Part shown: in pieces, positions 37,515-46,480 of the stretch
Layout: the number at the start of each line of letters is the position of its first letter
Position numbering within the stretch: the first letter of the stretch is position 1
Assembly (NCBI GenBank): GCA_017303935.1
Contig: JAFLBD010000001.1
Coordinates: 558,001 to 622,000, forward strand
Direction of reading: 5' to 3'
DNA length: 64,000 bases
Source of the DNA: Armatimonadota bacterium
Lineage (GTDB): Bacteria > Armatimonadota > Fimbriimonadia > Fimbriimonadales > Fimbriimonadaceae
Notes under the pieces: model-generated
The model's database searches: none
What the model saw: the letters and a program-made list of their open reading frames with translations, nothing else
Told to the model about the DNA's origin: nothing
Made by a program: the position numbers and the translations under genes

Positions 37515-37574
37515 TTGAATTCCTAGTAATCCATCCATGATCGGTTCCGTCAATAGATGGAACCGAACAGTTGT

Positions 37575-38075
37575 ATGATTCGCCACCTTCTCGTTGGGCT
37601 GTTGTTGTTGCCAATGGCAGCACACACCGCGCAAACCGTCGATACGGGACCTAAGGTCTCGGCGCGACAACGGCTCATCCAGAAAATCGTCGACCTCACC
37701 AACGCCGAACGCGCCAGGTTCAACCTCACGCCGCTAACCTACGATAATCGACTAGAAAAGGCGGCTCAATGGATGGCCGAAGACATGGCGATTAATAACT
37801 ACTTTGACCACACCGATCACCAAGGTCGAACAATCGCGGAGCGTGTGCCGACCTTCGGATACAAGGGCTACCGAATCTTGCGAGAAAACCTGGCCGCTGG
37901 TCAACAATCGGAAGAAGAAGTGATCAAGGCTTGGATGGACAGTCCGCACCACCGAGAGGCGATTCTCTGCGACAAGTGCGAGCATATCGGGGTCGGGTTC
38001 TATTTCTCGGATTCATCCAAGTACAAATTGTATTGGGTGCAAGAGTTCGGCGCGCTTCTCCCAGGCGAAGATTGA
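37575..38075 (+). CDS. exported CAP/SCP domain protein
   Basis: A 166-aa protein with a signal peptide (RHLLVGLLLLPMAAHTA) and a CAP (SCP/PR-1/YkwD-like) domain. IVDLTNAERARFNLTPLTYDNRLEKAAQWMAEDMA, NNYFDHTDHQGRT and WMDSPHHREAIL carry the conserved His and Glu cavity residues. HIGVGFYFSDSSKYKLYWVQEFG ends the fold. Bacterial members are secreted and of unknown precise role. An in-frame ATG at 37557 would add six residues. A terminator shared with rpsD follows. Confidence 0.9.
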   Translation: MIRHLLVGLLLLPMAAHTAQTVDTGPKVSARQRLIQKIVDLTNAERARFNLTPLTYDNRLEKAAQWMAEDMAINNYFDHTDHQGRTIAERVPTFGYKGYRILRENLAAGQQSEEEVIKAWMDSPHHREAILCDKCEHIGVGFYFSDSSKYKLYWVQEFGALLPGED

Positions 38076-38090
38076 TCGATTTGAAATACA

Positions 38091-38128
38091 AAAAATCCCC
38101 ATCCGAAACCGGATGGGGATTTTGTTTT
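38091..38128. terminator. bidirectional terminator between CAP gene and rpsD
   Basis: A 14-bp stem (AAAATCCCCATCCG / CGGATGGGGATTTT) with a 4-nt loop, with A/T tracts on both sides, between two convergent genes. Confidence 0.93.
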
Positions 38129-38141
38129 GCTCGCTAAGAAA

Positions 38142-38750
38142 TTAACGAGCGTAGAATTCGATGACGGCCTGCTCCTTAAAGAAGCTTGGGAAGTCTTCGC
38201 GCTCTGGCAGAGCAATGATCTTGCCCTTCATGCCAGCGACATCCACTTCGATGTAAGCCGGAACTGCGGCACCTTCGTAGTGATTTTCGCGAGCCATCTT
38301 TTGGCTGGCTTCTCGCTCTCGAACGCTGACCACATCGCCGACGCGGAGGGTGTAGCTCGAGATGTTAACAATCTTGCCGTTTACACAGATGTGTCGGTGG
38401 CTGACCATTTGTCGAGCCTGGAAGATTGTCTTGGCATAGCCCAGTCGCCAAACAGCGGTGGAAAGTCGAAGTTCGAGCAGTCGCAAGAAGTTGAGACCGG
38501 AGTTACCGTGCATTCGATGTGCGCGGTCAAAGGTCAACCGGAACTGCTTTTCGAGCATGTTGTAGTAGCGTCGGATGATCTGCTTCTGGAGAAGCTGATC
38601 GCCGTATTCGCTGGTGCGCTTGTCCTTGTTGTTAGCGCCATGCTGACCGTTTGCGTATTGTCGCTTATTGCTTGGGCACTTTGCTTTGCCCCAAATGTTA
38701 AAACCGACTCTTCGGCAGATGTCGTTTTTTCGTCCTCTATAAGTTGCCAT
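38142..38750 (-). CDS. rpsD: 30S ribosomal protein S4
   Basis: A 202-aa primary 16S rRNA-binding protein. The start MATYRGRKNDICRRVG has a TAGGA Shine-Dalgarno sequence. The S4 RNA-binding domain LELRLSTAVWRLGYAKTIFQARQMVSHRHICVNGKIVNI is clear. The frame opens upstream to 38861, but the family N-terminus and the Shine-Dalgarno sequence select 38750. It is a single-gene unit, not in an rpsM-rpsK-rpoA operon. Confidence 0.97.
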   Translation of the reverse strand: MATYRGRKNDICRRVGFNIWGKAKCPSNKRQYANGQHGANNKDKRTSEYGDQLLQKQIIRRYYNMLEKQFRLTFDRAHRMHGNSGLNFLRLLELRLSTAVWRLGYAKTIFQARQMVSHRHICVNGKIVNISSYTLRVGDVVSVREREASQKMARENHYEGAAVPAYIEVDVAGMKGKIIALPEREDFPSFFKEQAVIEFYAR

Positions 38751-38942
38751 TTTTATCCTAATTGATCGGAATCGCAATGCAGAGGGCCACCGATTTGCGA
38801 GGTGCAGTGATCGGCGCGCATGGGCTAATTGAGGCCACTCGCGCGTGGATTCGCGTTCCAAAACACCCGAGGGCGCGTTGGAATCTGGAATTATGGCACA
38901 AACGTTCCGCAGAACTCAAATCAGCTCGTCTAAAATGGGCGT

Positions 38943-39956
38943 ATGCGCAAAATGCTCCTGTTGCTTCTTTGCGGAGGAATCCAATCTGCCATGGCGATCT
39001 CCCCTTCGGTTCGAAATATCAAGCTCGATGGACAGAGCGATTTTCAACTGATCAACGGAACTATGGTTTCAAAGTCGATCAATCCAGAAATCGCCTGGAA
39101 AGAGTGCGTGCCGAGCTGGGATGTCAGCGGCACTGAAAGTGGTGGAAGGATCGAAGTTTTCATCGAGACAGCGGGACGTACCTTCGGATTTGGGCATTGG
39201 TCAGCAAGTGTGGGACTTCAAAATCGATCCAGTCTGGCGGTTCAGAAGACGGACGCCGGCTACGTCGATACAGACACACTTCTGATGCTGGGAACCGGCG
39301 GCGAGCTCAAAGTGAAGGTGCGGCTTTTCCCAAATATCTTTGGAGATTTGCCGAAGCTCAACCATTTCCATCTTGCATTTTGGGCCTACGCTGCGCCGGC
39401 ATCAGCACGGCCTGCTCCGATCGCACCGCTCGACGTGCCAATTCGGGCCCAGGGCGACTATCCAGGCGGGAACGTGCTGTGCAGTCCGACAAGCGTGAGC
39501 ATGGTTCTGAGCTACTGGGCCAAGCAACTCAACCGGCCCGCGATCGACCATGACGTTCCTGCGGTCAAGGAGTGCGTGTTTGACCCGGCGTGGAACGGGA
39601 CAGGCAACTGGGCCTTCAATGCATCCTTCGCCGCGAGTCTTCCTGGGATTTCGGCGCACGTGGCCCGGCTCGAAAACGTCAGCCAGATCCGAGAACTTTT
39701 AGAAAAGGGAATTCCGGTCATCACTTCGGTGAGCTATGGCTTGCTCAAAGGTAAGCCTGCAAGGGACGACAACGATGGTCATTTAGTGGTCTTGGTGGGA
39801 GTAGATGCTCAAGGCAATTTGATCTTCAACGACCCAGGAAAGAAGCCAATCCGACTGACTTACGATTACGACGCGTTTGTCCGGGCTTGGGCGGTTTCAA
39901 ACAACACGGTGTACATCATCCATCCAGAACTTTGGAATTTTCCTGACCTACCGTAG
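38943..39956 (+). CDS. exported C39-like cysteine peptidase-fold protein
   Basis: A 337-aa protein with a signal peptide (MLLLLLCGGIQSAMA), a beta domain of about 130 residues, and a C-terminal papain-like C39_2 fold. C180 in VLCSPTSVSMVLSYW, H280 in NDGHLVVLVGV and D297 in FNDPG are the expected catalytic residues. It is therefore likely an active secreted peptidase or amidase of unknown target. TAAAAT ends 6 nt before the ATG with no Shine-Dalgarno sequence, pointing to a leaderless mRNA. It is divergent from rpsD. Confidence 0.85.
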   Translation: MRKMLLLLLCGGIQSAMAISPSVRNIKLDGQSDFQLINGTMVSKSINPEIAWKECVPSWDVSGTESGGRIEVFIETAGRTFGFGHWSASVGLQNRSSLAVQKTDAGYVDTDTLLMLGTGGELKVKVRLFPNIFGDLPKLNHFHLAFWAYAAPASARPAPIAPLDVPIRAQGDYPGGNVLCSPTSVSMVLSYWAKQLNRPAIDHDVPAVKECVFDPAWNGTGNWAFNASFAASLPGISAHVARLENVSQIRELLEKGIPVITSVSYGLLKGKPARDDNDGHLVVLVGVDAQGNLIFNDPGKKPIRLTYDYDAFVRAWAVSNNTVYIIHPELWNFPDLP

Positions 39957-40026
39957 ACGATATCGAAAAATCTTATAGGCACTTCGGCTCATTTCTCGCA
40001 ACCTTGGAACGTATAAACTGGTGCGT

Positions 40027-41646
40027 ATGAAAAAGCCGTGGGTGTGGATCACTTTGCTAATCGTCGCAGTGTGCGGTACCGGGGGGATTTTGGTGCCAAT
40101 GCTGCAGAAGCAAAAATTGGATGCGAGCAAGCCAAAAGTACAGACTGAGTACGAGGTGGCTGGCGGGACGATGAACGTCTCCGTGGTCGAATCAGGCACG
40201 ATTGATGCGATTCGGGTTGTCGAGCTAAAGAGCCGCGCCGCAGGAAAACTCTCAAAACTGCTCGTTGAAGAAGGCGACAAAGTTGGCGCAGGAGATCTGA
40301 TCGCGATCATTGATCCAACCGAAACCCGGCTCCAAGTTGAACAAAATAGCGCTCAATTGCGTGGCGCTGAAAGTGCTGTAGCGCGGCAAGAAATCGAAAT
40401 CGAGCAACGCCGAGCAACCGCTCAAACCACGTTGCAAAAAGCAAAGAGTCGATTGGCTCAGCTTGAAAGAGAGAATTCTGTTCAACCGGTTCTGACAAGT
40501 TCGGCGATTTCGAACGCTCAAGCAGCTTTGGATACGGCAAAGAAGCAACGCGATTTGTTGATCAACACAACCCAGCCAAACGAGCGCGCGGTTGTCCAAG
40601 CTGAATTGGAACAAGCAAAGTCCAACGCGAGCCTCGCCGAGAGCGAGTTGAAGAGGATGGAGACGCTCTACAGCCAAGAGTATGTGAGTTTGCGCGAAGT
40701 CGAAAATCAACGCACCCAAGTAGACATTGCGCGAAGCCGATTGGCCACCGCCCAAAAGAAGAGTGATTTGCTTCGTGCGCAACAATTGAACGAACGCGCT
40801 CAGGCAGATTCCCGCGTATTGCAAGCAACAGCGGACCTCAACAGCGCCAAGGCCAACGGTTCACAGGTTGATATCAAACGCCGCGACTTAGAACAAGCTC
40901 GCATTGCAGTCCGCGAAGCCGAAATTGCTATTCGAGACGTCGATGCTTTGATCGCAAGTAAGCGACAAGCGATGGCTCAAGCCGACCAAACTCGCTCGGT
41001 TCTGCGAGACAGCCAACGTCAACTCAGTGAAACAGAAATTCGTGCGCCGTACGCTGGGGTGATCACCAAGAAGCTGGTTCAAGAAGGGGAACTCGTGGCC
41101 AGCCTGAGCAGTTTCTCAAGCGGTACTCCAATCGCACGTCTCGAAGATCGAAGCTCGATGATCATCAAGCTCGAAATCAACGAAATCGATGTGGCGAAGC
41201 TCTCGGTCGGAATGCCTGCAAAGATTGTCGTTGACGCATTTCCAAACAAGGTCTTGAATGGATCGATCACCAAGGTTGCTCCAGCAAGGACTACTAGCAC
41301 GAATGCCACTGATACGGTCGTCCGCTATGAAGTCGAGGTGACGATCAAGGATCAGTTGGAAGAAATCAAGAGCGGGATGACCGCAAAGTGCACGATGGAA
41401 GTCCAGAATTTTGTCGCGAAGCACCGAGTTCCAGTGGACTTCGTCGAGAAATCCAACGGTAAGGCATTTGTCTACGTCGTCGGTGATAAGGCAAAACCAG
41501 AAGATCCAGGCACAAAGACAGAAATACAAATCGGAAAGGAATCGGCTTCTTTTATTGAAGTCGTCAGCGGGGTTACCACCGGCATGAAGCTTCGCCGACC
41601 ATCCTATTCCGGACCTAAGCGAGAGGGTGCTTCAATAACCGACTAA
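40027..41646 (+). CDS. MacA-like periplasmic adaptor (membrane fusion protein)
   Basis: About 539 aa. An N-terminal membrane anchor is followed by a lipoyl half (AAGKLSKLLVEEGDKVGAGDLIAIIDPTETRLQVEQ), a very long coiled-coil hairpin (about residues 100-320, rich in Gln, Glu and Lys), the second lipoyl half (ETEIRAPYAGVITKKLVQEGELV) and beta-barrel/membrane-proximal domains. It belongs to the HlyD/RND family and connects an inner-membrane transporter to an outer-membrane channel. A one-base overlap (TAATG) couples it to the permease gene. A TATAAA hexamer ends 9 nt before the ATG. Confidence 0.9.
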   Translation: MKKPWVWITLLIVAVCGTGGILVPMLQKQKLDASKPKVQTEYEVAGGTMNVSVVESGTIDAIRVVELKSRAAGKLSKLLVEEGDKVGAGDLIAIIDPTETRLQVEQNSAQLRGAESAVARQEIEIEQRRATAQTTLQKAKSRLAQLERENSVQPVLTSSAISNAQAALDTAKKQRDLLINTTQPNERAVVQAELEQAKSNASLAESELKRMETLYSQEYVSLREVENQRTQVDIARSRLATAQKKSDLLRAQQLNERAQADSRVLQATADLNSAKANGSQVDIKRRDLEQARIAVREAEIAIRDVDALIASKRQAMAQADQTRSVLRDSQRQLSETEIRAPYAGVITKKLVQEGELVASLSSFSSGTPIARLEDRSSMIIKLEINEIDVAKLSVGMPAKIVVDAFPNKVLNGSITKVAPARTTSTNATDTVVRYEVEVTIKDQLEEIKSGMTAKCTMEVQNFVAKHRVPVDFVEKSNGKAFVYVVGDKAKPEDPGTKTEIQIGKESASFIEVVSGVTTGMKLRRPSYSGPKREGASITD

Positions 41647-42872
41647 TGAACGTCTTTAGCGCCTTCCTGATCGCGTTGGACATGCTGCGCACGCATAAAA
41701 TGCGCGCATTCCTGACCATGCTCGGTGTGATCATCGGCGTGATGAGCGTTAGCATTATCGTTCTCACCTTGAGTGGGTTCCAAAGCTACATCGCGGGTCA
41801 ATTCTCCAAGATTGGATCGGACACGATCTATGTTTCTTACAATCCGAGGATGACCGATAACATGAGCGTCGGCAGTGTCGCTGGGCTCAAAAACACGGAT
41901 GTGGATTACATCATGTCCCGTGTTCCCGAAATTGAGCTTGCTTCCGGCTACCGCGAAGCAGGTTCTAGGGAAGTGAAGTGGAACAGTGAAAAGCTCAAGG
42001 ATGTTCGGGTCCAGGCGATTGATCAGAACTTTGTGACTCTCAACACAGTGGAGTTGGTGAAGGGAAGGTACATCAGCAAGCAAGACCAAGACCTTCGAAC
42101 GAGCGTCGCGCTAATTAGCGAAGACGTTGCCAAAAATCTCTTCCGCGATAAAGACCCTCTGGGGCAAACCGTCCAGATGGACGGACTCACGGTCGAAGTG
42201 GTCGGTATCACGAAAAACCTTGAGTTGATGGGTAACCGAAACTCGAAGGTGCTCTTTGTCCCGTTAAGTACCGCTCAAGATAAGTGGCTAGGTGGAGACA
42301 ACGTGGACCTATTGTTGATGCGCGCTCAGAAAGGGCTGAAGATCAACGATGTCATGGACAAAATTTGGCAAGCGTTGATGCTCAAATCAGGGAACCGACC
42401 GATTTACAACGTTGAATCAAGCGAAAACGTCCTGAAAATTTTCCAGACAATTCTCAGCACGATCGGTGTGATTTTTGCTGCGATTGCTGCTCTCTCGTTG
42501 CTAGTTGGCGGCATCGGCGTGATGAACATCATGCTAGTTTCGGTCACCGAGCGCACGCGCGAAATTGGTCTACGCAAGGCCGTGGGTGCTCGAAATGGTG
42601 CAATTCTTACCCAGTTCTTGATTGAATCCGCGACCCTCACTCTAGTAGGAGGATTGATCGGGATGGGGCTCGCTTGGATGTTAGGGCTGTTGATCACATT
42701 CGTGACGATGGTGAACAAATGGCCGAACGAGGGAGGGCTCTCGGCGCCATTTCCAGTCGGTCCAGCGGTAGGCGCCATGGTTTTCTCTGCCCTCATCGGA
42801 ATCGTGTTCGGCTTTTATCCGGCATACCGCGCGGCTCAATTGAATCCGATTGAGGCCTTGCGCGCCGAATAA
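41646..42872 (+). CDS. MacB-like ABC transporter permease
   Basis: A 408-aa protein with the MacB topology: an N-terminal membrane segment (MRAFLTMLGVIIGVMSVSIIVLTLSGF), a periplasmic MacB_PCD domain of about 200 residues, and three C-terminal membrane segments (FtsX domain, including LLVGGIGVMNIMLVSVTERTREIGLRKAVGA). It uses mechanotransmission rather than transport through the membrane. The ATPase domain found fused in MacB or encoded beside it in other operons is absent here and is not elsewhere in the window. Confidence 0.92.
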   Translation: MNVFSAFLIALDMLRTHKMRAFLTMLGVIIGVMSVSIIVLTLSGFQSYIAGQFSKIGSDTIYVSYNPRMTDNMSVGSVAGLKNTDVDYIMSRVPEIELASGYREAGSREVKWNSEKLKDVRVQAIDQNFVTLNTVELVKGRYISKQDQDLRTSVALISEDVAKNLFRDKDPLGQTVQMDGLTVEVVGITKNLELMGNRNSKVLFVPLSTAQDKWLGGDNVDLLLMRAQKGLKINDVMDKIWQALMLKSGNRPIYNVESSENVLKIFQTILSTIGVIFAAIAALSLLVGGIGVMNIMLVSVTERTREIGLRKAVGARNGAILTQFLIESATLTLVGGLIGMGLAWMLGLLITFVTMVNKWPNEGGLSAPFPVGPAVGAMVFSALIGIVFGFYPAYRAAQLNPIEALRAE

Positions 42873-42927
42873 AGGAATTTGCCTCATTCGACTTTCAAGA
42901 TTCGCAGAACTGTCGTAAGATAAAGCT

Positions 42928-43284
42928 GTGGGACCTCGTGGCCGCGCGTACTATTACAAGTTAGAAGGGATGGTGCCCGTACCTTGCAGTTGGTATGAGG
43001 CGGGGGTCCTCATGGCAGATTACAATGGGCGGTGCGTCGAACACACCGTTCTGAAGTCTGGCCACCGGATCAGCACGGCGTTCCTTGTATTCGACCACAA
43101 CTTGATGGGGCCGGGCGATCCAATTTTGTGGAACACGATCGTGACCGACCGAAATGGAAAAGAGCGGATTTATGGCAAGTATCGAAGCCTGATCCAAGCG
43201 AAAATCGGTCACAAAGCAGCTGTCGCTGTCATCGGACTTCTGGAGCGAAATGAAGAAAAAGATGGTAGCGAGGGCGGGAATTGA
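42928..43284 (+). CDS. small protein of unknown function overlapping tRNA-Met
   Basis: A 118-aa protein starting at GTG. I do not recognise a family. The sequence YYYKLEGMVPVPCSWYEAGVLMADYNGRCVEHT looks like a globular beta-rich protein, and the codon use is like that of its neighbours, so it is probably real. Its last 22 bp run antisense into the 3' end of the minus-strand tRNA. A TTTCAA-17-TAAGAT pair ends 6 nt before the GTG, so it may be transcribed alone and leaderless. Confidence 0.6.
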   Translation: MGPRGRAYYYKLEGMVPVPCSWYEAGVLMADYNGRCVEHTVLKSGHRISTAFLVFDHNLMGPGDPILWNTIVTDRNGKERIYGKYRSLIQAKIGHKAAVAVIGLLERNEEKDGSEGGN

Positions 43285-43338
43285 ACCCGCGACCTAAGGG
43301 TTATGAATCCTTCGCTCTGACCCCTGAGCTACCTCGCC
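43263..43338 (-). tRNA. tRNA-Met (CAT anticodon)
   Basis: A 76-nt cloverleaf with encoded CCA. Acceptor stem GGCGAGG / CCTCGCT (G-T at 1-72), D arm GCTC...GAGC, anticodon loop TTCATAA, T arm GCGGG TTCAATT CCCGC. The A31-C39 position of the anticodon stem is mispaired. The paired acceptor end argues against initiator Met; elongator Met or, less likely, Ile2 (with modified C34). The 3' end is overlapped by the convergent small gene. Confidence 0.93.
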
Positions 43339-43408
43339 TCGCGAGCGGTATTATGGCTTAATTCCTGGGCTTGTTGCAATGCCCTAGACTCTGGACAGTT
43401 CAACGAGC

Positions 43409-45637
43409 ATGGTTTCTACGGTAGTTTTTGCCCTTTGCGCCCTAGTAGCACAAGATCCTTTGGCGACGATGGATCAACTTGCTCGGGCGCGGGATGTGGC
43501 CACGCTCAATGACTTGACGCTCCCGGCGAACCGCAAGCCGGGGAACTTTGCATTCTTAACCACAAACGGAGTTTACGGCGGCGGTCAAAGCGGCTGGTCG
43601 GTGGAAGGGATGGTCACCCCTGTCACGAAAAGAAGTTTGGCCGTTTTTACCACCAACATTTCTTGTGAGGATATCGGCGAGCAGGTCTTTGAAATTCTGC
43701 CGAATGGTATTGGTGCAAAGATTCCAGAAACGGTCGACTTCGGATTGCAGACCAAGCACTACGACATGCAAATCGCCGTAGAACCTGCCGCCAAGACGGT
43801 CCATCTCGACGTCAAAACCAAGCTGGTTGTTGTCGGGAAAAAGCAGAAAGAAATCATCGTCAGGCTCGACCGTGCATTTCGCGTGGGGTCGGCAAAGATG
43901 GATGACCGACAGGTGCCCTTTGCTCAAGCCGGTGGAACGATTGTCGTGCCGATGCCCGATAAGAACGCCTTCACGATGGAGTTGAAGTATTCCGCCCGCC
44001 TCGAACCGGGCCAGCAAGAAGGGTCGGTTCAATCCGACGAAATGATGCTTGTTGGATCACAGTGGTGGCCAAGCATCGCGCGTCAAGCGGCCACCTCGAC
44101 GATTGAGATCATCGCGCCGAAAGATTGGAAATCCTATTCGCACGGCACCCGGAAATCGGTGAAGGTCGAAGGAGACGTGGCCCATACGATCTGGGAAAAC
44201 AGTTTGCCAATTGCGGTCTTTTCGGCAGCATCTGGTCAGTATCACGAGGTCAAGAAGGAGATTGGTGATGTCTGGATTTGGGCTGCAGGGATGGATACCA
44301 AGACCTCCGATTTGGAAATCCAAGTCGATGCAAACGGCGAGGTTGTGAAGTTTCTCTCAAAGTTCACTTCTTGGCCATATCCTGGATTTGGCTCTTTGAT
44401 CAGTTCTCGCTACGCTCCTGGCGCATTGGAGGGATACAGTTTTGCCACCTACGAAGAAGGATGGTTGCCAGAGGTCGAACCCCACGAGCCAGCTCACAGC
44501 CTTTGGGGCGGCGTCATTCCGAACAACTATTTGAAGTCACTCTGGAATGAAAGCTTTGCCACTTACTTCGAAAATCTGTACTTCCGAGACGGGGTGGATG
44601 GGAACAAGGTCGATTTGAAACTTTCTCAGCGAGAAATCGCTAGCGCGATGGGCAGCTATCGAGGGCTCTCGGCGATTTCTGCTGGCGTCGAATCTGGTCC
44701 TGCCGGATCAGGCATTGGCTATCGGCGCGGCGGGATCGTGCTCGATATGTTGGAAGCCGAAATCGGTTCTCCGGTGATGGTGGCGTCCATGAAAAGGTGG
44801 CTGAAAACTCATACACCGGGTCAACTCGGAGAATGGGAAGATTTCGAGAAAATTGTCACTTTGGAAGCCGAGCGCGATATGCGCTGGTTCTTTGATCAGT
44901 GGCTGCGAAAGCCCGGCTATCCGGTGATCGAGATGAGCGGGGTGAAGTCCGAATCTGACGATAAAAAATGGGTCGTATCGGGCGATATGCGCTTCTTGGG
45001 TCAGCCATACCGCGTTCGAATGGAGTGCCTAGTCAAGTACGCCGATGGCACCGAAGAGATTGTTCGGTTGCCGTTGAGCAAGGGGCTGACCACCGAACAA
45101 GTCAGTTTTGAAGTCGGCAAGAAGCCGGTTCAAGTGACCTTTGATCCTTGGTTCCGAATCTTGCGCAACGTGGACCAAACTTCAGTTCCCGAGAGTCTTT
45201 CTGGCAGCATGGATCGGTATCGAGGATGGGTGCATCAAGGTCAATCGGCACCATCGACGATCATGCGCCGACCTCCGCGAGAAACGGACGAGGAATTGCC
45301 CGAAGTTTTGGACCGAAAGCTGATCTATGGCGATCCGCGAAAGAACGCGAAGCTGTTGGCGCTTTGGAAAACAATGAAAGAGCCCCCAACTTTTGAAGGG
45401 GATTGGATCCTGTGGCGCGGGCAAAAGGTCAAGATTTCAGAAGGTGGGTTTGCTGGATTTGTCGATCTGCCCGAAGGCCGAAGGTGCATTGTCGCTTGTG
45501 GCACTGCGCGGCTTCGCCCGCGATTTGGTCACGCTACCTCGGCGCTGTTTGATAGCTTGGGGCAAGTAATCGCGGCGCGAAGCGAGCCCGCTAGAACCGG
45601 GCCTCTCAACTTCAATCTTGGGTTACCGACCAATTGA
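43409..45637 (+). CDS. M1-family metallopeptidase-like exported protein
   Basis: A 742-aa protein with a short hydrophobic leader (STVVFALCALVA). The zinc site of M1 aminopeptidases is intact: H359-E360-P-A-H363 and, 18 residues later, E381 in NESFATY. The exopeptidase GxMEN motif is only approximately present (PGALEGYSFATYEE), so aminopeptidase specificity may be altered. The C-terminal part, after about residue 560, is beta-rich and includes a Pro/Arg linker (RRPPRETDEELPEV) not typical of classical PepN. Overlaps the convergent nitrilase-family gene by 26 bp. Confidence 0.87.
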   Translation: MVSTVVFALCALVAQDPLATMDQLARARDVATLNDLTLPANRKPGNFAFLTTNGVYGGGQSGWSVEGMVTPVTKRSLAVFTTNISCEDIGEQVFEILPNGIGAKIPETVDFGLQTKHYDMQIAVEPAAKTVHLDVKTKLVVVGKKQKEIIVRLDRAFRVGSAKMDDRQVPFAQAGGTIVVPMPDKNAFTMELKYSARLEPGQQEGSVQSDEMMLVGSQWWPSIARQAATSTIEIIAPKDWKSYSHGTRKSVKVEGDVAHTIWENSLPIAVFSAASGQYHEVKKEIGDVWIWAAGMDTKTSDLEIQVDANGEVVKFLSKFTSWPYPGFGSLISSRYAPGALEGYSFATYEEGWLPEVEPHEPAHSLWGGVIPNNYLKSLWNESFATYFENLYFRDGVDGNKVDLKLSQREIASAMGSYRGLSAISAGVESGPAGSGIGYRRGGIVLDMLEAEIGSPVMVASMKRWLKTHTPGQLGEWEDFEKIVTLEAERDMRWFFDQWLRKPGYPVIEMSGVKSESDDKKWVVSGDMRFLGQPYRVRMECLVKYADGTEEIVRLPLSKGLTTEQVSFEVGKKPVQVTFDPWFRILRNVDQTSVPESLSGSMDRYRGWVHQGQSAPSTIMRRPPRETDEELPEVLDRKLIYGDPRKNAKLLALWKTMKEPPTFEGDWILWRGQKVKISEGGFAGFVDLPEGRRCIVACGTARLRPRFGHATSALFDSLGQVIAARSEPARTGPLNFNLGLPTN

Positions 45638-46451
45638 CACGATTGCGATCGTGCCAGTTCCGCACGTCATCCTGATTTCTTGCTAGGCTGAGAAGCTCGA
45701 AATCAAGTTCTGCAATAGCCACCGATTCGACGCTTAGCGGAGTTTCGGCTAGAATCGCCGATTCCGGAAATGGGGTGACACTCGGCGCAATGATCGCGCT
45801 CGATCCGTATGCGCTCGGCACCGGTTCTCGGTTGAGCCCTCCGACCAAACTCGCGTGAGCGACGAAAATCTGGTTCTCCACAGCGCGTGCAAGGCAAGAC
45901 CACCGAACGCGTTGGAACCCGCGCTGGGTCTCGGTGAACGCAGGAACAACGAGCAGTTCAACCCCAGCTTCGGCGTGTGCGCGGCCCGCTTCCGGGAACT
46001 CGCTGTCATAACAGATCAAGATGCCGACCTTTGGATTTGGCTGGGGTTTCAATCCGGTTTGGATCGACAATCCCCAATCTTCAGATTCGAATTGGGTCAT
46101 CTGGTTTTTGGGTTGCCGCACGATTTTGCCATCAGGGCTGTGCGTCGATGCCACATGTACGGGACCAGATTCTGTTTGAACGAAAGTTGTCCCAGCCACA
46201 ATTGTTTGATGGCTATTTCTGGCTGCATCCGTAGCCCAGAGTTCGAGTGAAGGAGTCAGTTCAGCTAATGCTTGAATCAATTCTCTTCCTTCTAATTGCG
46301 GGAAAAGCGAAGCGAGCTCAAGGCTGTGGCATTCAGGGAAAACGACCCAATCCGCTCCTTTGGACTGATCCAGCAGCGCATCGCAATGGCCCAAGAATTC
46401 TTGGACGCTAGAAACTGGCCGAATAGCGAAATTGACGACAGCGACAACCAT
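45612..46451 (-). CDS. carbon-nitrogen hydrolase (nitrilase superfamily)
   Basis: A 279-aa enzyme with the Glu-Lys-Cys triad: E40 in VVFPEC, K115 in RQPKNQMTQFE and C147 in GILICYDSEFPE. FTETQRGFQRVRWSCLARAVENQIFVAHAS is the usual dimer-core helix region. The variable substrate pocket prevents assigning amidase, nitrilase or omega-amidase activity; the family member is probably in the aliphatic amidase/beta-ureidopropionase group. It is divergent from the HD-hydrolase gene. Confidence 0.9.
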   Translation of the reverse strand: MVVAVVNFAIRPVSSVQEFLGHCDALLDQSKGADWVVFPECHSLELASLFPQLEGRELIQALAELTPSLELWATDAARNSHQTIVAGTTFVQTESGPVHVASTHSPDGKIVRQPKNQMTQFESEDWGLSIQTGLKPQPNPKVGILICYDSEFPEAGRAHAEAGVELLVVPAFTETQRGFQRVRWSCLARAVENQIFVAHASLVGGLNREPVPSAYGSSAIIAPSVTPFPESAILAETPLSVESVAIAELDFELLSLARNQDDVRNWHDRNRVNWSVTQD

Positions 46452-46480
46452 AGGACTTCCAGATTGTAGAATCTTTTGGA

